Origin: Phycisphaerae bacterium
GTDB taxonomy: Bacteria > Planctomycetota > Phycisphaerae > Sedimentisphaerales > Anaerobacaceae
Reading direction: 5' to 3'
Assembly: GCA_012744475.1 (NCBI GenBank)
Contig: JAAYBV010000082.1
Span: 1 to 49,150 of the forward strand
DNA length: 49,150 bases
Position numbers and translations under genes: made by a program. Shown piece by piece: positions 16,074 through 24,942 of the stretch (position 1 is the stretch's first letter; the number at the start of each line of letters is the position of its first letter). A model generated the notes under the pieces. The model saw nothing but the letters and a program-made list of their open reading frames with translations, had not been told where the DNA came from and searched no databases.

Positions 16074-18176
16074 ATGAACGGCAAGGGAACAGAACGGCAG
16101 TCGGCGAGCGAAGCATGTTGGGCTTTTGTCGTGTGCGCAACCATTTTCTGGGTGTGGGCATCGACCGCGGGAGGTCACGAACTGGGGATTGAAACGCAGC
16201 CGCCACTGGACCAGTCGAACAACATCCGCGCGCACCTGATGCGCGTGGCCGAGGAGCTGACGCAGCGATCGCTCGGGGGCATCCGGACGCTGGACGACTG
16301 GGAGCGGGTCCGGCCGACTCGATACCAGCAGTTCATGGAGATGATGAGCCTGGTCGATGTGCCCGTGGAGGGGCCGAGACCGCCTTTGAACGTCAAGATC
16401 GTTGGGACGATTCGCCAGGCGGGCTATCGAATCGAGAAGCTTTACTACGAGTCTCTGCCGGGGCTCTACGTGCCCGCCAATTTGTACATCCCCGACAACA
16501 TCAAAGAACCCGTGCCGGCGGTGCTGTACGTGTGTGGCCATTCGCGCACGCAGAAGGTCAGCTATCAGCCGCACCCGCGCAAGTGGGCCCAGTTGGGCTT
16601 CGTCTGCCTGATTATCGAAACGATCCAGTGGGGCGAGGTGCTCGGCGATCACTGGGGCTGCTACTCCCGAGGCTGGTTTCACTGGTACAGCCTCGGCTAC
16701 TGCCCCGGCGGCGTGGAACTGTGGAACGCGATTCGCGGCCTGGACCTCCTCTGCGAGCGGCCCGAGGTCGACGCCGAGAAGCTCGGCGTCACCGGCATCT
16801 CCGGCGGCGGCACGCAAAGCTGGTACATCGCGGCCGCCGACCCGCGCGTCAAGGTGGTCGCGCCGGTCTGCGGGACCAGCACGGTCAACTCGCACATCCA
16901 TCAGCGCACCATCGACGGCCACTGTGACTGCATGATGCCGATCAACACATATCGTCAGGACTTCCACGATATCGGCGCGCTGATCGCGCCGCGGCCTCTG
17001 CTGATCGCTTCGGCCGATCGCGATGGGCTCAACTCCATCGAGGCCGTGCGCGACGTCCACGGCCGCCTGCACGAAATCTACAAGCTCTACGGCCGGCCGG
17101 ACAACCTCGTGCTGGTCGAAACGCCCGGCGGCCATTCCTACCACAATAGGTCCCGCACGCGGATCTTCTCTTTCTTCCTCAAGCACCTGATGGGCAAGGA
17201 CGTGCCGCCCGAAGAGGTCGGTGACGTCGACGCGTCCCAGTCCGCCATGCTCTCGGCCGAGGAACTGAAGGTCTACGTCGACGGCCCGCCGGCCGACGAT
17301 CGCACGACGACGATCCAGGAGACTTTCGTCAAGGCGGCCGGCCCGCCGCAGATAACGACGCGACAGCAGTTGGAGACGCATCGCGAAAAGGTGCTGAGTT
17401 TCCTGCGTGAGAAGACGTTCGGCGCCTTCCCCGAAGACCCTGTCCCGCTGGACATGCGATACGAATTCCGTGCGGCCGACGGCGCTGCGCACGGCCGGGA
17501 CACGTTCAGCTTCGTCTCGGAGCCAGACTACCGATTGAAGATCGACGTTCGCTGGCGGCACACGCCGCAGACTTCCAGCCCGATGGTGCTCGTGTTGCAC
17601 AGTCCCGACGAGGACCGCTGGGCCTCGGAAGGTCTCATCGGCGGCCTGAACGAAGGCTGGAACATAGCCTACTTCGAGGCCCGTGGCATCGGGGAGACGG
17701 GCTGGCCGGCCGACCTGCAGTGGCACGTGCGCCGCTCCGCCGCCTGGACCGGCCGCACGGTGGCGTCCATGCGCGTGTACGATGTGCTCCGCTGTCTGGA
17801 GGCCCTTCGAAAGATCGAGGCGGCAGGTCCCAAAGGGAGATTCGCCATCGCCGCCCGGGGCGAGATGTGCGCGGTGGCGCTGTACGCCGCCCTTCTCGAC
17901 GGCGAGGTCACGGCGGTCCTCCTGAAAGACCCGCCGGCGACGCAGAACGCGCCGAGCCGCACCGACGGCCGCGGCGAGGCCGTCGAGATGCTTAACTGCC
18001 TCCGCATCACCGACCTGCCCCAGGTGGCCGGCCTGCTGTTCCCGACAAACGTGGTCATGATCGGCTCGGCGCCCGATTCCTACGACTGGGCCCGGCAGGT
18101 CTACACCACCCTGAACGAACCGGCCCGCTTCCAGACCGTGCCCCAGCTCTCGCGGTGGCAGCCGACCGGACCCTGA
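16074..18176 (+). CDS. Secreted acetyl xylan esterase-like alpha/beta hydrolase, two domains
   Basis: A 700-residue exported protein with a signal peptide (hydrophobic AFVVCATIFWVWAS) starting at ATG 16074, with GGAG upstream. The first alpha/beta-hydrolase domain (about 110-370) has nucleophile Ser243 in GISGGG, Asp315 or Asp317 in SADRDG and His354 in GGHSY, fitting an AXE1/Abhydrolase_7-type carbohydrate esterase. The second half (about 410-700) repeats the hydrolase layout, but where the GxSxG elbow is expected it reads AARGE, so it probably is not catalytic. Substrates are likely acetylated polysaccharides. It may be transcribed with the symporter just upstream. Confidence 0.85.
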   Translation: MNGKGTERQSASEACWAFVVCATIFWVWASTAGGHELGIETQPPLDQSNNIRAHLMRVAEELTQRSLGGIRTLDDWERVRPTRYQQFMEMMSLVDVPVEGPRPPLNVKIVGTIRQAGYRIEKLYYESLPGLYVPANLYIPDNIKEPVPAVLYVCGHSRTQKVSYQPHPRKWAQLGFVCLIIETIQWGEVLGDHWGCYSRGWFHWYSLGYCPGGVELWNAIRGLDLLCERPEVDAEKLGVTGISGGGTQSWYIAAADPRVKVVAPVCGTSTVNSHIHQRTIDGHCDCMMPINTYRQDFHDIGALIAPRPLLIASADRDGLNSIEAVRDVHGRLHEIYKLYGRPDNLVLVETPGGHSYHNRSRTRIFSFFLKHLMGKDVPPEEVGDVDASQSAMLSAEELKVYVDGPPADDRTTTIQETFVKAAGPPQITTRQQLETHREKVLSFLREKTFGAFPEDPVPLDMRYEFRAADGAAHGRDTFSFVSEPDYRLKIDVRWRHTPQTSSPMVLVLHSPDEDRWASEGLIGGLNEGWNIAYFEARGIGETGWPADLQWHVRRSAAWTGRTVASMRVYDVLRCLEALRKIEAAGPKGRFAIAARGEMCAVALYAALLDGEVTAVLLKDPPATQNAPSRTDGRGEAVEMLNCLRITDLPQVAGLLFPTNVVMIGSAPDSYDWARQVYTTLNEPARFQTVPQLSRWQPTGP

Positions 18177-18241
18177 CGTCACCGTCTTCGAGACGTGGAT
18201 TCCCAGCGAGGGTCTCGCAGCCGGCGTCCGTCGGCCCGCAC

Positions 18242-20479
18242 TCACTGCTCGCAGGCAGTCCCTTCCCACCGCAGGCGAGGGTAATCGACCCCTTCGCAGA
18301 TCGTCCAGACGTCGTCGAAGTCCCAGCCGACAAAGCTGGTCTGCTGGCGCATCGCGGCGTCGGTCAGCGCGACGCCAAGCCCATTGTCAGGCCCGCCGCC
18401 ATCGGATTCGCCCAGGAAATAGGAACTCGATATGATTCCCTCCTTGTCCTCCGCGACAAGACCGCCGGCGGGCAGGACGCCGAGTACAGTCGCGGTTGCG
18501 TAGCAGTTCGCGATGGAACCACCGTTGGACTGAACCAATCCTCCGACGCGATTGCCTCTGATGTAGCCATCGGCATAGCAGTCCATGATGCTTCCGTGAT
18601 TGCGACCGACAAGACCACCGAACCGGGAGACCTCGCTGTTTGTGTAGGACGAGGCATGGCACTGGCTGACTATCCCGGTATTGTGACCGACGAGACCGGC
18701 GTAGTCGTACAGGGAACCGCGTGAGGCAACGAGTTGATAGACCAACGCGAGGCGAGCGAAACACCGGTGTACTTGCCCCCCTTCATTGACACCAATCAAA
18801 CCTGCGACATAGTAGGTCGAACGCCCTCCAAGGACTCTTGTTGTCACACTCGCCGTGCAGTCCGTCACCGTGCCACGGTTACATGCGGCCAAGGTACCGA
18901 TTCGTTGCTGCTCGTCCCCTGTGGTCTCGATGTGGATACCCTGTAGGTGAAGATCGACGACTTCGGCTTCAGGGTAGGTCATGCCGAGCAACCCTACATC
19001 CTGTCCTCCGGTGAGCGTTAGATTCGACACACTGTAGCCGGCACCGTCCAGATACCCCAAGAACACCGGAATGATCGAAGGTGAGAAGGATTCGCCTGCC
19101 AGATCGATATCGGCCTCTAGACGATAGCGTGCCTGCGGCTCGCAAGCGATTGCCATGAACTGCTGCGCAGTTTCCACAAGATACGGATCGTCAGCGGTGC
19201 CACCTCCTGCGCACGCAGACGCATCGATCGCCGTCACCAGCGGATAGCCGCCCTCTTCTGGCATCGTCCAGTGATCGAGCGTCCCATCGAGCGACGTTCC
19301 GCCAAAATCCCATCCCACAAAACTCTCCTGTCGCCTCATCTGAGCGTCGGTCAGCAAGATCGTGAAACCGTCATCAGGCGCCGGGCCAGCTTGTGAAGCG
19401 AGTGCATAGCAGTTTGAGATGGTACCGTGCCACTCGTTCTCGCCCACCAGCGCACCACCGCCATGTCCGGTGGCATAGCACTGGCTAATTGTCCCCGCGT
19501 TGCTTCCTACGAGTCCACCGGCGCCTGCTGCCCACACGTCTCCGGTCGCGCAGCAATAGGAAATCGTCCCGGAATTGGTGGCCACAAGCCCCCCAGCCCA
19601 GCCTTCGGACGATGTCACATCTCCGATGGAACGGCACCAGCGAATCGTACCGCTGTTGCTACCCACTAAGCCACCGCCGCCGTTGTTGCCGGTGACGCTA
19701 CATGCCGTGCCCGAGTACGCGATCGTCCCGGCGTTGCTTATCACCAAGCCGGCTGCGCGAGTACCAACGACAGTCCCGCCAACAGCACAACCGAGTATCG
19801 TCCCCGCGTTCTCCAATGTCAAACCGCCCGCACTGGCTCCCGGTGAACGATCCTGGTCCAGGCCCACGATATCTGCTGTGACGCGGCAACCGATGATGAT
19901 TCCTGTGTTCTTCTTCACAAGACCACCGACACTCCTACCTATGCTGGACTTAGGAGAGTCGTCAGATACGCTGCCCTCAGCGGAGCAGCCCATGATCAGA
20001 CCTCTGTTCTCACCGGCGAGCATCGCAGGGCCTCTGAGCATGGTCCCCTTGAGATACAGGTTGCAGACGACGGCATCGGCACCGATGAGTTCGAACAGAC
20101 TCGAACCGTAGCGATCCCGATAGTAGACAGTGCCATCACGTCTCGTCTCTTCAACGGCCATACGCCCACCGAGGTTCAGGATGCGATGCCCGCACCCGTC
20201 GAGACTCCCTGATGAAAGGGTTAGCCCGTTCTCCAGCAATTTACTATCGGGAAGGTTCGGGTCCAGGTCGATGTCGGCGACCAGGATGAAGTGCTTGCCT
20301 TGCAGGTTCGGGTCGGTGCCCAGGCTGAGCAATTGACCGGCGGTCGCGATCTGGTAAGGGTCGTCAGGTTCGCCTGTCCCGCCTGCGAATTCGGCCGCCC
20401 GGGCTGGAACGCAAAGGCTCGCCGCCAGGATGGTGACGCAAACGAAGCCCGCTCTGGACGGATGAACTGATGATGCCAT
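18242..20479 (-). CDS. Secreted GLUG-repeat protein with internal duplication
   Basis: A 745-residue exported protein. The ATG at 20479 follows GAGGGAAGCGAC; an upstream in-frame ATG at 20497 is less likely. The signal peptide ends near CVPARAAEF. Two similar halves each begin with a GG-TG-PDDPYQIAT-type segment followed by DIDLD (first half ends near residue 390, second starts near 410). Each half contains short GLUG-type repeats such as GGLVGSNSGTIRWC and GGLVGRNHGSIMDC, which form a right-handed beta-helix-like surface. Each half ends with a TDA-MR-Q-SFVGWDF block. It is probably a surface or adhesion protein. No anchor or catalytic motif is seen. Confidence 0.88.
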   Translation of the reverse strand: MASSVHPSRAGFVCVTILAASLCVPARAAEFAGGTGEPDDPYQIATAGQLLSLGTDPNLQGKHFILVADIDLDPNLPDSKLLENGLTLSSGSLDGCGHRILNLGGRMAVEETRRDGTVYYRDRYGSSLFELIGADAVVCNLYLKGTMLRGPAMLAGENRGLIMGCSAEGSVSDDSPKSSIGRSVGGLVKKNTGIIIGCRVTADIVGLDQDRSPGASAGGLTLENAGTILGCAVGGTVVGTRAAGLVISNAGTIAYSGTACSVTGNNGGGGLVGSNSGTIRWCRSIGDVTSSEGWAGGLVATNSGTISYCCATGDVWAAGAGGLVGSNAGTISQCYATGHGGGALVGENEWHGTISNCYALASQAGPAPDDGFTILLTDAQMRRQESFVGWDFGGTSLDGTLDHWTMPEEGGYPLVTAIDASACAGGGTADDPYLVETAQQFMAIACEPQARYRLEADIDLAGESFSPSIIPVFLGYLDGAGYSVSNLTLTGGQDVGLLGMTYPEAEVVDLHLQGIHIETTGDEQQRIGTLAACNRGTVTDCTASVTTRVLGGRSTYYVAGLIGVNEGGQVHRCFARLALVYQLVASRGSLYDYAGLVGHNTGIVSQCHASSYTNSEVSRFGGLVGRNHGSIMDCYADGYIRGNRVGGLVQSNGGSIANCYATATVLGVLPAGGLVAEDKEGIISSSYFLGESDGGGPDNGLGVALTDAAMRQQTSFVGWDFDDVWTICEGVDYPRLRWEGTACEQ

Positions 20480-20845
20480 GTCGCTTCCCTCGCACATTGT
20501 AGATGATCGTATGATGACCGATTACGCCGCGACGTCACGTCGTCTCAGAGATTGAGATGCACTTCGCAGCCGCCCTGTTCCGTGTCTCGACGAGATTTTC
20601 CTCCTGAAGCAGGACGGCCCCGAGATCGGCCATGACGTGGGTACCGTCTCTGCGATCCGCTGCCGTTCCTCGACAGTTGTCATTATATCACGGGAAGGCC
20701 TTCGACAGCAAGAGCCTTCGCTTTGCGAACCGGGGCCTTGTCTGTCGGGCAGCGGGTCGATATGATCAGGGCCAGTGACGTGCGGCGGGGTTTTGCGTAT
20801 CGGGATGTGACATTCGATGGGCTGTCTGAAAGGACGGAGAAGACG
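20480..20845. other. Intergenic region, no gene recognised
   Basis: The divergent start region between the GLUG gene and the propeller-phosphoesterase gene. Both promoters must lie here, but I see no convincing pair of boxes; TACAAT lies close before the GLUG start, without a good -35 box. No repeat or RNA gene is apparent. Confidence 0.4.
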
Positions 20846-22681
20846 ATGAAACACGCGCGGATTGGAATGGCAATCGCGATGGTCCTGTTGTGGGTCGGTG
20901 CGGCGGGAGCACAGCAGCCGGACCCGCCGGGACAGGCGGTGGGGACCGAGCCGGTCCACCAGGCGTATCTGTTCGCCCACATGATGCACCAGGACTACGG
21001 GCGGCTGTATTACTCGGTCAGCCTGGACGGCCTGCACTGGACCGCCCTGAACGACGGGCGGCGCGTCTGCGACGACTATCGCGGCCATCCGGACATCTGC
21101 AAGGGCCACGATGGGCGGTACTATCTCGTGGGCAATCGCAACGACTCGGCGCCCGACATCAACTTCTGGGTCTCCGACGACCTGATTCGCTGGGAACACT
21201 ACAGCAATGTGACGCCCGACCTGCCGCGCACGCCCGGCTACGCGCAGGCGCTGGCGCGCATCGGTGCGCCCAAGCTGTTCTACGACGCCGATTCGTCGCA
21301 GTATGTGCTGACCTGGCACACGCCGCACGAGCACGGCACGCCCGAGGACCCCGAACGCTACTGGGCCAGCCAGCGCACCTTGTACCTCACGTCGAAGGAC
21401 CTGCGGACCTTCTCCGATCCGCCGCGACGGCTCTTCGACTGGGACATGGCGACGATCGACGTGATCATCCGCAAGCAGACGGATCGCTACTACGCCATCG
21501 TCAAAGACGAGCGCTATCCCACGCTCGACTGGCCGACGGGCAAGACCATTCGCATCAGCTCGGCGCCGGCGCTGCTGGGCCCGTACAGCGAGCCATCGGC
21601 GCCGATCAGCCCGAACTTCCGCGAGGCCCCGATGCTGATCCCCTCGCCCGACGGCAAGGTGTGGTACCTCTACTACGAGCAGTATCCGGGCGTCTCGTAC
21701 GGCCTGTCGGTGGCCGCCGACCTGAACGGGCCGTGGCACCAGATCTCCGGATACACGTTCTTCAGCGATTGGGACAAGTACAGCCTGCCGCCCAAGGTCC
21801 GTCATGGCTGCATGATTGCCATCAGCCGGGCCGAGCATGACGCCCTGGTCGCCTGCCGGAGTTGGCCGGGCGCCGCCGAGGAACAGGCGCTGACGTTCTT
21901 CGGCTGGTCGGATCAGCACGTGCAGGTCGACGGCAACGCCGATCACCTGGTCCCGGCCATCGACGCGATGAACGCCCTGCCGGGCCGGGCCTGGCCCGAA
22001 TCGGTCGGCGGCCACGTCGCCAGGCCGGCGTTCGTGTTCGGACTGGGCGATCTCACCGAATGGCCCAGCCAGGCCGCCAGGGAAGCCTACGAGCAACGCG
22101 TCACCAGGCGGCTGAAGTTCCCCAGCTACGACGTCGCCGGCAACCACGACATCGGAGGCAATTCGCCCACGCGAACCGTGCTCGACTGGCTCGTCGCGCG
22201 TCACGGCGCGCTGCGGTACACGTTTGAGCAAGGCGGCGTGCTGTTCGTCGCGCTGTTCAGCGAGTACGACGAGAGTCTCAACAACCCGGCCCAGCCGATC
22301 TCCAAAGAGGCACTGACCTACCTTCGCGAGACGCTGGCGAACGTGCCCGAGGGCAAACCCGTCATCGTCGCGACGCATCTGTGCTTCGACGCGATCACCA
22401 ATCGCGATGAATTCGTCGACGCGTTCGGCGACGCCAACATCTTCTGCGTCCTCGGCGGCCACTACCACAAGGCCAACGTGCGCGAGTATCGGGACATACA
22501 TTTCGTGCAGTTGCCCAGCCCCGCCCCGAATGGCACGACCGAGGTTACGGTTCTCCGCATCACGCCGGACCGCCTCGTCGCGATCCCATACGACTACGCA
22601 AAGAATGAATGGGTCGCCGACAAGGACAAGACACTCGACAAGCCCATCCGCGGCCCGATCAAAGCGAAGACGCAACCATAA
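20846..22681 (+). CDS. Secreted GH43-like propeller fused to calcineurin-like phosphoesterase
   Basis: A 611-residue exported protein starting at ATG 20846 after GGACGGAG. The signal peptide is MKHARIGMAIAMVLLWVGAA. Residues about 30-340 form a GH43-like five-bladed propeller (LYYSVSLDGLHWTALND, INFWVSDDLIRWEHY, APMLIPSPDGKVWYLYYE). Residues about 350-611 are a calcineurin-like phosphoesterase with all five metal motifs: D356-x-H358 (SDQHV), GD402 (LGDLTE), GNHD at 432-435, H511 (VATHL) and GH539xH541 (GGHYHK). The two parts follow without a clear linker. The substrate is unknown: the propeller may bind or cut a glycan and the second domain remove a phosphate ester. It stands alone. Confidence 0.85.
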   Translation: MKHARIGMAIAMVLLWVGAAGAQQPDPPGQAVGTEPVHQAYLFAHMMHQDYGRLYYSVSLDGLHWTALNDGRRVCDDYRGHPDICKGHDGRYYLVGNRNDSAPDINFWVSDDLIRWEHYSNVTPDLPRTPGYAQALARIGAPKLFYDADSSQYVLTWHTPHEHGTPEDPERYWASQRTLYLTSKDLRTFSDPPRRLFDWDMATIDVIIRKQTDRYYAIVKDERYPTLDWPTGKTIRISSAPALLGPYSEPSAPISPNFREAPMLIPSPDGKVWYLYYEQYPGVSYGLSVAADLNGPWHQISGYTFFSDWDKYSLPPKVRHGCMIAISRAEHDALVACRSWPGAAEEQALTFFGWSDQHVQVDGNADHLVPAIDAMNALPGRAWPESVGGHVARPAFVFGLGDLTEWPSQAAREAYEQRVTRRLKFPSYDVAGNHDIGGNSPTRTVLDWLVARHGALRYTFEQGGVLFVALFSEYDESLNNPAQPISKEALTYLRETLANVPEGKPVIVATHLCFDAITNRDEFVDAFGDANIFCVLGGHYHKANVREYRDIHFVQLPSPAPNGTTEVTVLRITPDRLVAIPYDYAKNEWVADKDKTLDKPIRGPIKAKTQP

Positions 22682-22761
22682 GAGGACACCTCTCCGCCGC
22701 GCAACGAAGAGCCGGCGCGGCGCAGACGCCAAGGCGTTCCGCCCGACGATGTGCTGAGGTA

Positions 22762-23658
22762 TCAGGGCATCAGTGTGTGTCCTGGAAGAGGCTTACAATC
22801 TGCCTTCGACCATGCCACCTGCCGGGTGACCGTGGCGTAGACAATCCGATCGTTCCTGGCATATACGTGCAAGACCCTGTTGCGAATAATGTTGGCGTAG
22901 ACGGCCAGCGCATCGAAATCCAGCACCGGCGACCCACCGACATCCCATGGGCCAAATTCCCTTGCCGCTTCGCCATTCAACTGCCATGCGGGCATCCCAA
23001 ACCGTTCTTTGAACTCTGTCAGCGTCGCGGGACATGTCTTCTGTAGAAATCGCTGGATCGCAGGCGTCTTTGGTCGTTGGCGAACGTGAGGCAATTCCGG
23101 CCGCCACCCCGGCTCCAGCGACATGACAATCCCGGCCGCTTTGGCGCGCCGATACACATCCTTGAGCTCGGCCCTGATACCTGGCCCCAGGATGACGTTG
23201 CAGATAGACATAAGACCATCACAGATGATCCGCCCTTTCCAGGGCAGCAGGACCGCGTTGACAAAGACGGGCATGGGGCACGGCAACATATCGTCAAACT
23301 CCTGCGTCAGGCCCAGGACACCATAGGCCCGAGGCGGCTTATCCTCTGTCAGGAATACCGTGCACTTGGCGAGAGCCCGCTCGATGACGAAGTCGGTGTG
23401 CACGAAATGACGCCAAAGAAGAACGTTGGACAGATCGGTTTCACGAAAACCACCGGGGTTCTCTTCGACAAAGGCGTCGAGCAAGGCCATGTTGTCCAAG
23501 AGCCGATTGCGGGCCTCCGCTTTGGCCTCCCACTTGGCGGCTCGAAAGCTGGCGAAGTCAGCAATCCCGCTGATGCCGCCGAGACGGCCGGCCGCGAAAC
23601 CGATGAGATGCTGGTAGAGCGACAGGAACAACGAAGACTCTTCAACGGGCAACAGCAT
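22762..23658 (-). CDS. Conserved-looking hypothetical protein in addB-addA-avtA operon
   Basis: A 298-residue protein I do not recognise. It begins MLLPVEESSLFLSLYQHLIG, with AGGA seven bases before the ATG, 24 bases past the avtA stop. Visible features are a helical N-terminal half and a middle segment PMPVFVNAVLLPWKGRIICDG, which resembles the beta-strands of a small enzyme-like fold. It has no signal peptide or membrane helix, so it is probably cytoplasmic. It is the last gene of the minus-strand operon. It shares transcription with repair and amino-acid genes, but this does not assign a function. Confidence 0.7.
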   Translation of the reverse strand: MLLPVEESSLFLSLYQHLIGFAAGRLGGISGIADFASFRAAKWEAKAEARNRLLDNMALLDAFVEENPGGFRETDLSNVLLWRHFVHTDFVIERALAKCTVFLTEDKPPRAYGVLGLTQEFDDMLPCPMPVFVNAVLLPWKGRIICDGLMSICNVILGPGIRAELKDVYRRAKAAGIVMSLEPGWRPELPHVRQRPKTPAIQRFLQKTCPATLTEFKERFGMPAWQLNGEAAREFGPWDVGGSPVLDFDALAVYANIIRNRVLHVYARNDRIVYATVTRQVAWSKADCKPLPGHTLMP

Positions 23659-23682
23659 GACTATTCCTCGGACGCAGACAAG

Positions 23683-24942
23683 TCAACTCCTCGTTTCGTA
23701 GACGCGGCGGATTTCTTCGGCGATGAGGTCGAGGCCACGGGCGACGGCGCTCTCGTTCTGGGCGTAGCTGATGCGCAGGCACTCGTTCGCGTGGGACCAG
23801 GGTTCCGCCAGGCCGGGGAAGAAGTAGTGGCCCGACACGACGATCACATTGCGGGCCTTGAGCCGCTCGTAAAGCTCGTGGCAGGAGATCGGCAGGCCCG
23901 GCAGCCAGAGCCAGAGGAAGAACGCCCCTTCGGGGCGGTGCAGGCGGTAGTCGATCCCGTCGAGACCTCGGTGAAGCCGCTCGATGGCCCGGCGGGCCTT
24001 GCGCTCGTAGAACGGCGCGATCACCTCGCGGCCGAGCCGAAGGATCTCGCCCGAGCGGACCAGGTCGGTGACGATCGCCGTGCCCAGGCCGCCCGGCGCC
24101 AGGCTCATCACGGAGTTGACCCGCGCGACGGTCTCGACGATCTCCTCGGACGCGAGGATGATCCCCGTCCGCACGCCGGGAAGGCCCAGCTTCGAAAGGC
24201 TCATCAGCACGATCGTGTTGTCGTTCCACACCGGCTCGGCGTCGGTGAAGACGATATGCGGAAACGGCAATCCGTAGGCGTTGTCAACGATCAGCGGAAT
24301 GCCCCTGGCGCGGGCCAGCTCGTCGAGCCGGGCCAGTTCATCGCCGGTCAGCACATTGCCGCTCGGATTCGTCGGGCGCGAAACGCAGATGGCGCCGACG
24401 TCATCGCCGACGTCGAGCCGGTCGAAGTCGACGTGATACTTGAAGAAGTGCTCATCAAGCATCTCGATCCGTGGCCGGATCGCGACGAACGCGTCCGGCG
24501 TCAGCACCACGTCGCAATAGCCGATGTATTCGGGCGTCAGAGGGAACAGAATCTTCTTCGTCGTCCCATCGTCGTGCTCGCCCGCGAAGAGATTGAACAC
24601 GATGAACGACGCCAACTGGCTGCCGTTGGTCAGCGCGATGTTGCGCGGGCCGATTCGCCAGCCGAACTCCGAGCACAGCAGGCCCGCCAACGCCGCGATG
24701 AACTCGCGATCGCCTTCCGGCGGGCCATACTCGCCCACCGCCCGCTCGAACCGGGCGCCGTCCTGGAGCATCGCCATCGTGCTGCGGCGAAAGCAGCACT
24801 CGACCTCGGGGATATGTGCGGGATTGCCCCCGCCCAGCATGAGGACCTCGCCCTGCGGCGACAGCGCAGCGCCGAGATCGTCCATAAGCTGCCCGATGCC
24901 CGACCGGACCGCCATCCGCTGACCGAGCTTCGACAATCGCAT
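23683..24942 (-). CDS. avtA: Valine--pyruvate aminotransferase
   Basis: A 419-residue fold-type I PLP enzyme making valine and 2-oxo acids from alanine/pyruvate pairs. It matches AvtA along its whole length: SGIGQLMDDLGAA near the start, GGGNPAHIPE, NIALTNGSQ, FPLTPEYIGYCD, ICVSRPTNPSGNVLT, VDNAYGLPFP and the PLP-lysine motif SLSKLGLPG. Two adjacent ATGs occur (24945 and 24942); the second has the better spacing to GGAGG. The first overlaps the addA stop (ATGA). It is unusual to find avtA after addA, and it is probably co-transcribed. Confidence 0.9.
   Translation of the reverse strand: MRLSKLGQRMAVRSGIGQLMDDLGAALSPQGEVLMLGGGNPAHIPEVECCFRRSTMAMLQDGARFERAVGEYGPPEGDREFIAALAGLLCSEFGWRIGPRNIALTNGSQLASFIVFNLFAGEHDDGTTKKILFPLTPEYIGYCDVVLTPDAFVAIRPRIEMLDEHFFKYHVDFDRLDVGDDVGAICVSRPTNPSGNVLTGDELARLDELARARGIPLIVDNAYGLPFPHIVFTDAEPVWNDNTIVLMSLSKLGLPGVRTGIILASEEIVETVARVNSVMSLAPGGLGTAIVTDLVRSGEILRLGREVIAPFYERKARRAIERLHRGLDGIDYRLHRPEGAFFLWLWLPGLPISCHELYERLKARNVIVVSGHYFFPGLAEPWSHANECLRISYAQNESAVARGLDLIAEEIRRVYETRS

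Noticed and set aside
16044-18269. 741-residue open frame antisense to the esterase gene
   Set aside because: It has the composition of antisense GC-rich codons and lies fully within a gene with intact catalytic motifs.
20522-22732. 736-residue open frame antisense to the propeller-phosphoesterase gene
   Set aside because: The opposite strand carries clear domain motifs; the antisense product is Arg/Val/Asp-rich and matches nothing.
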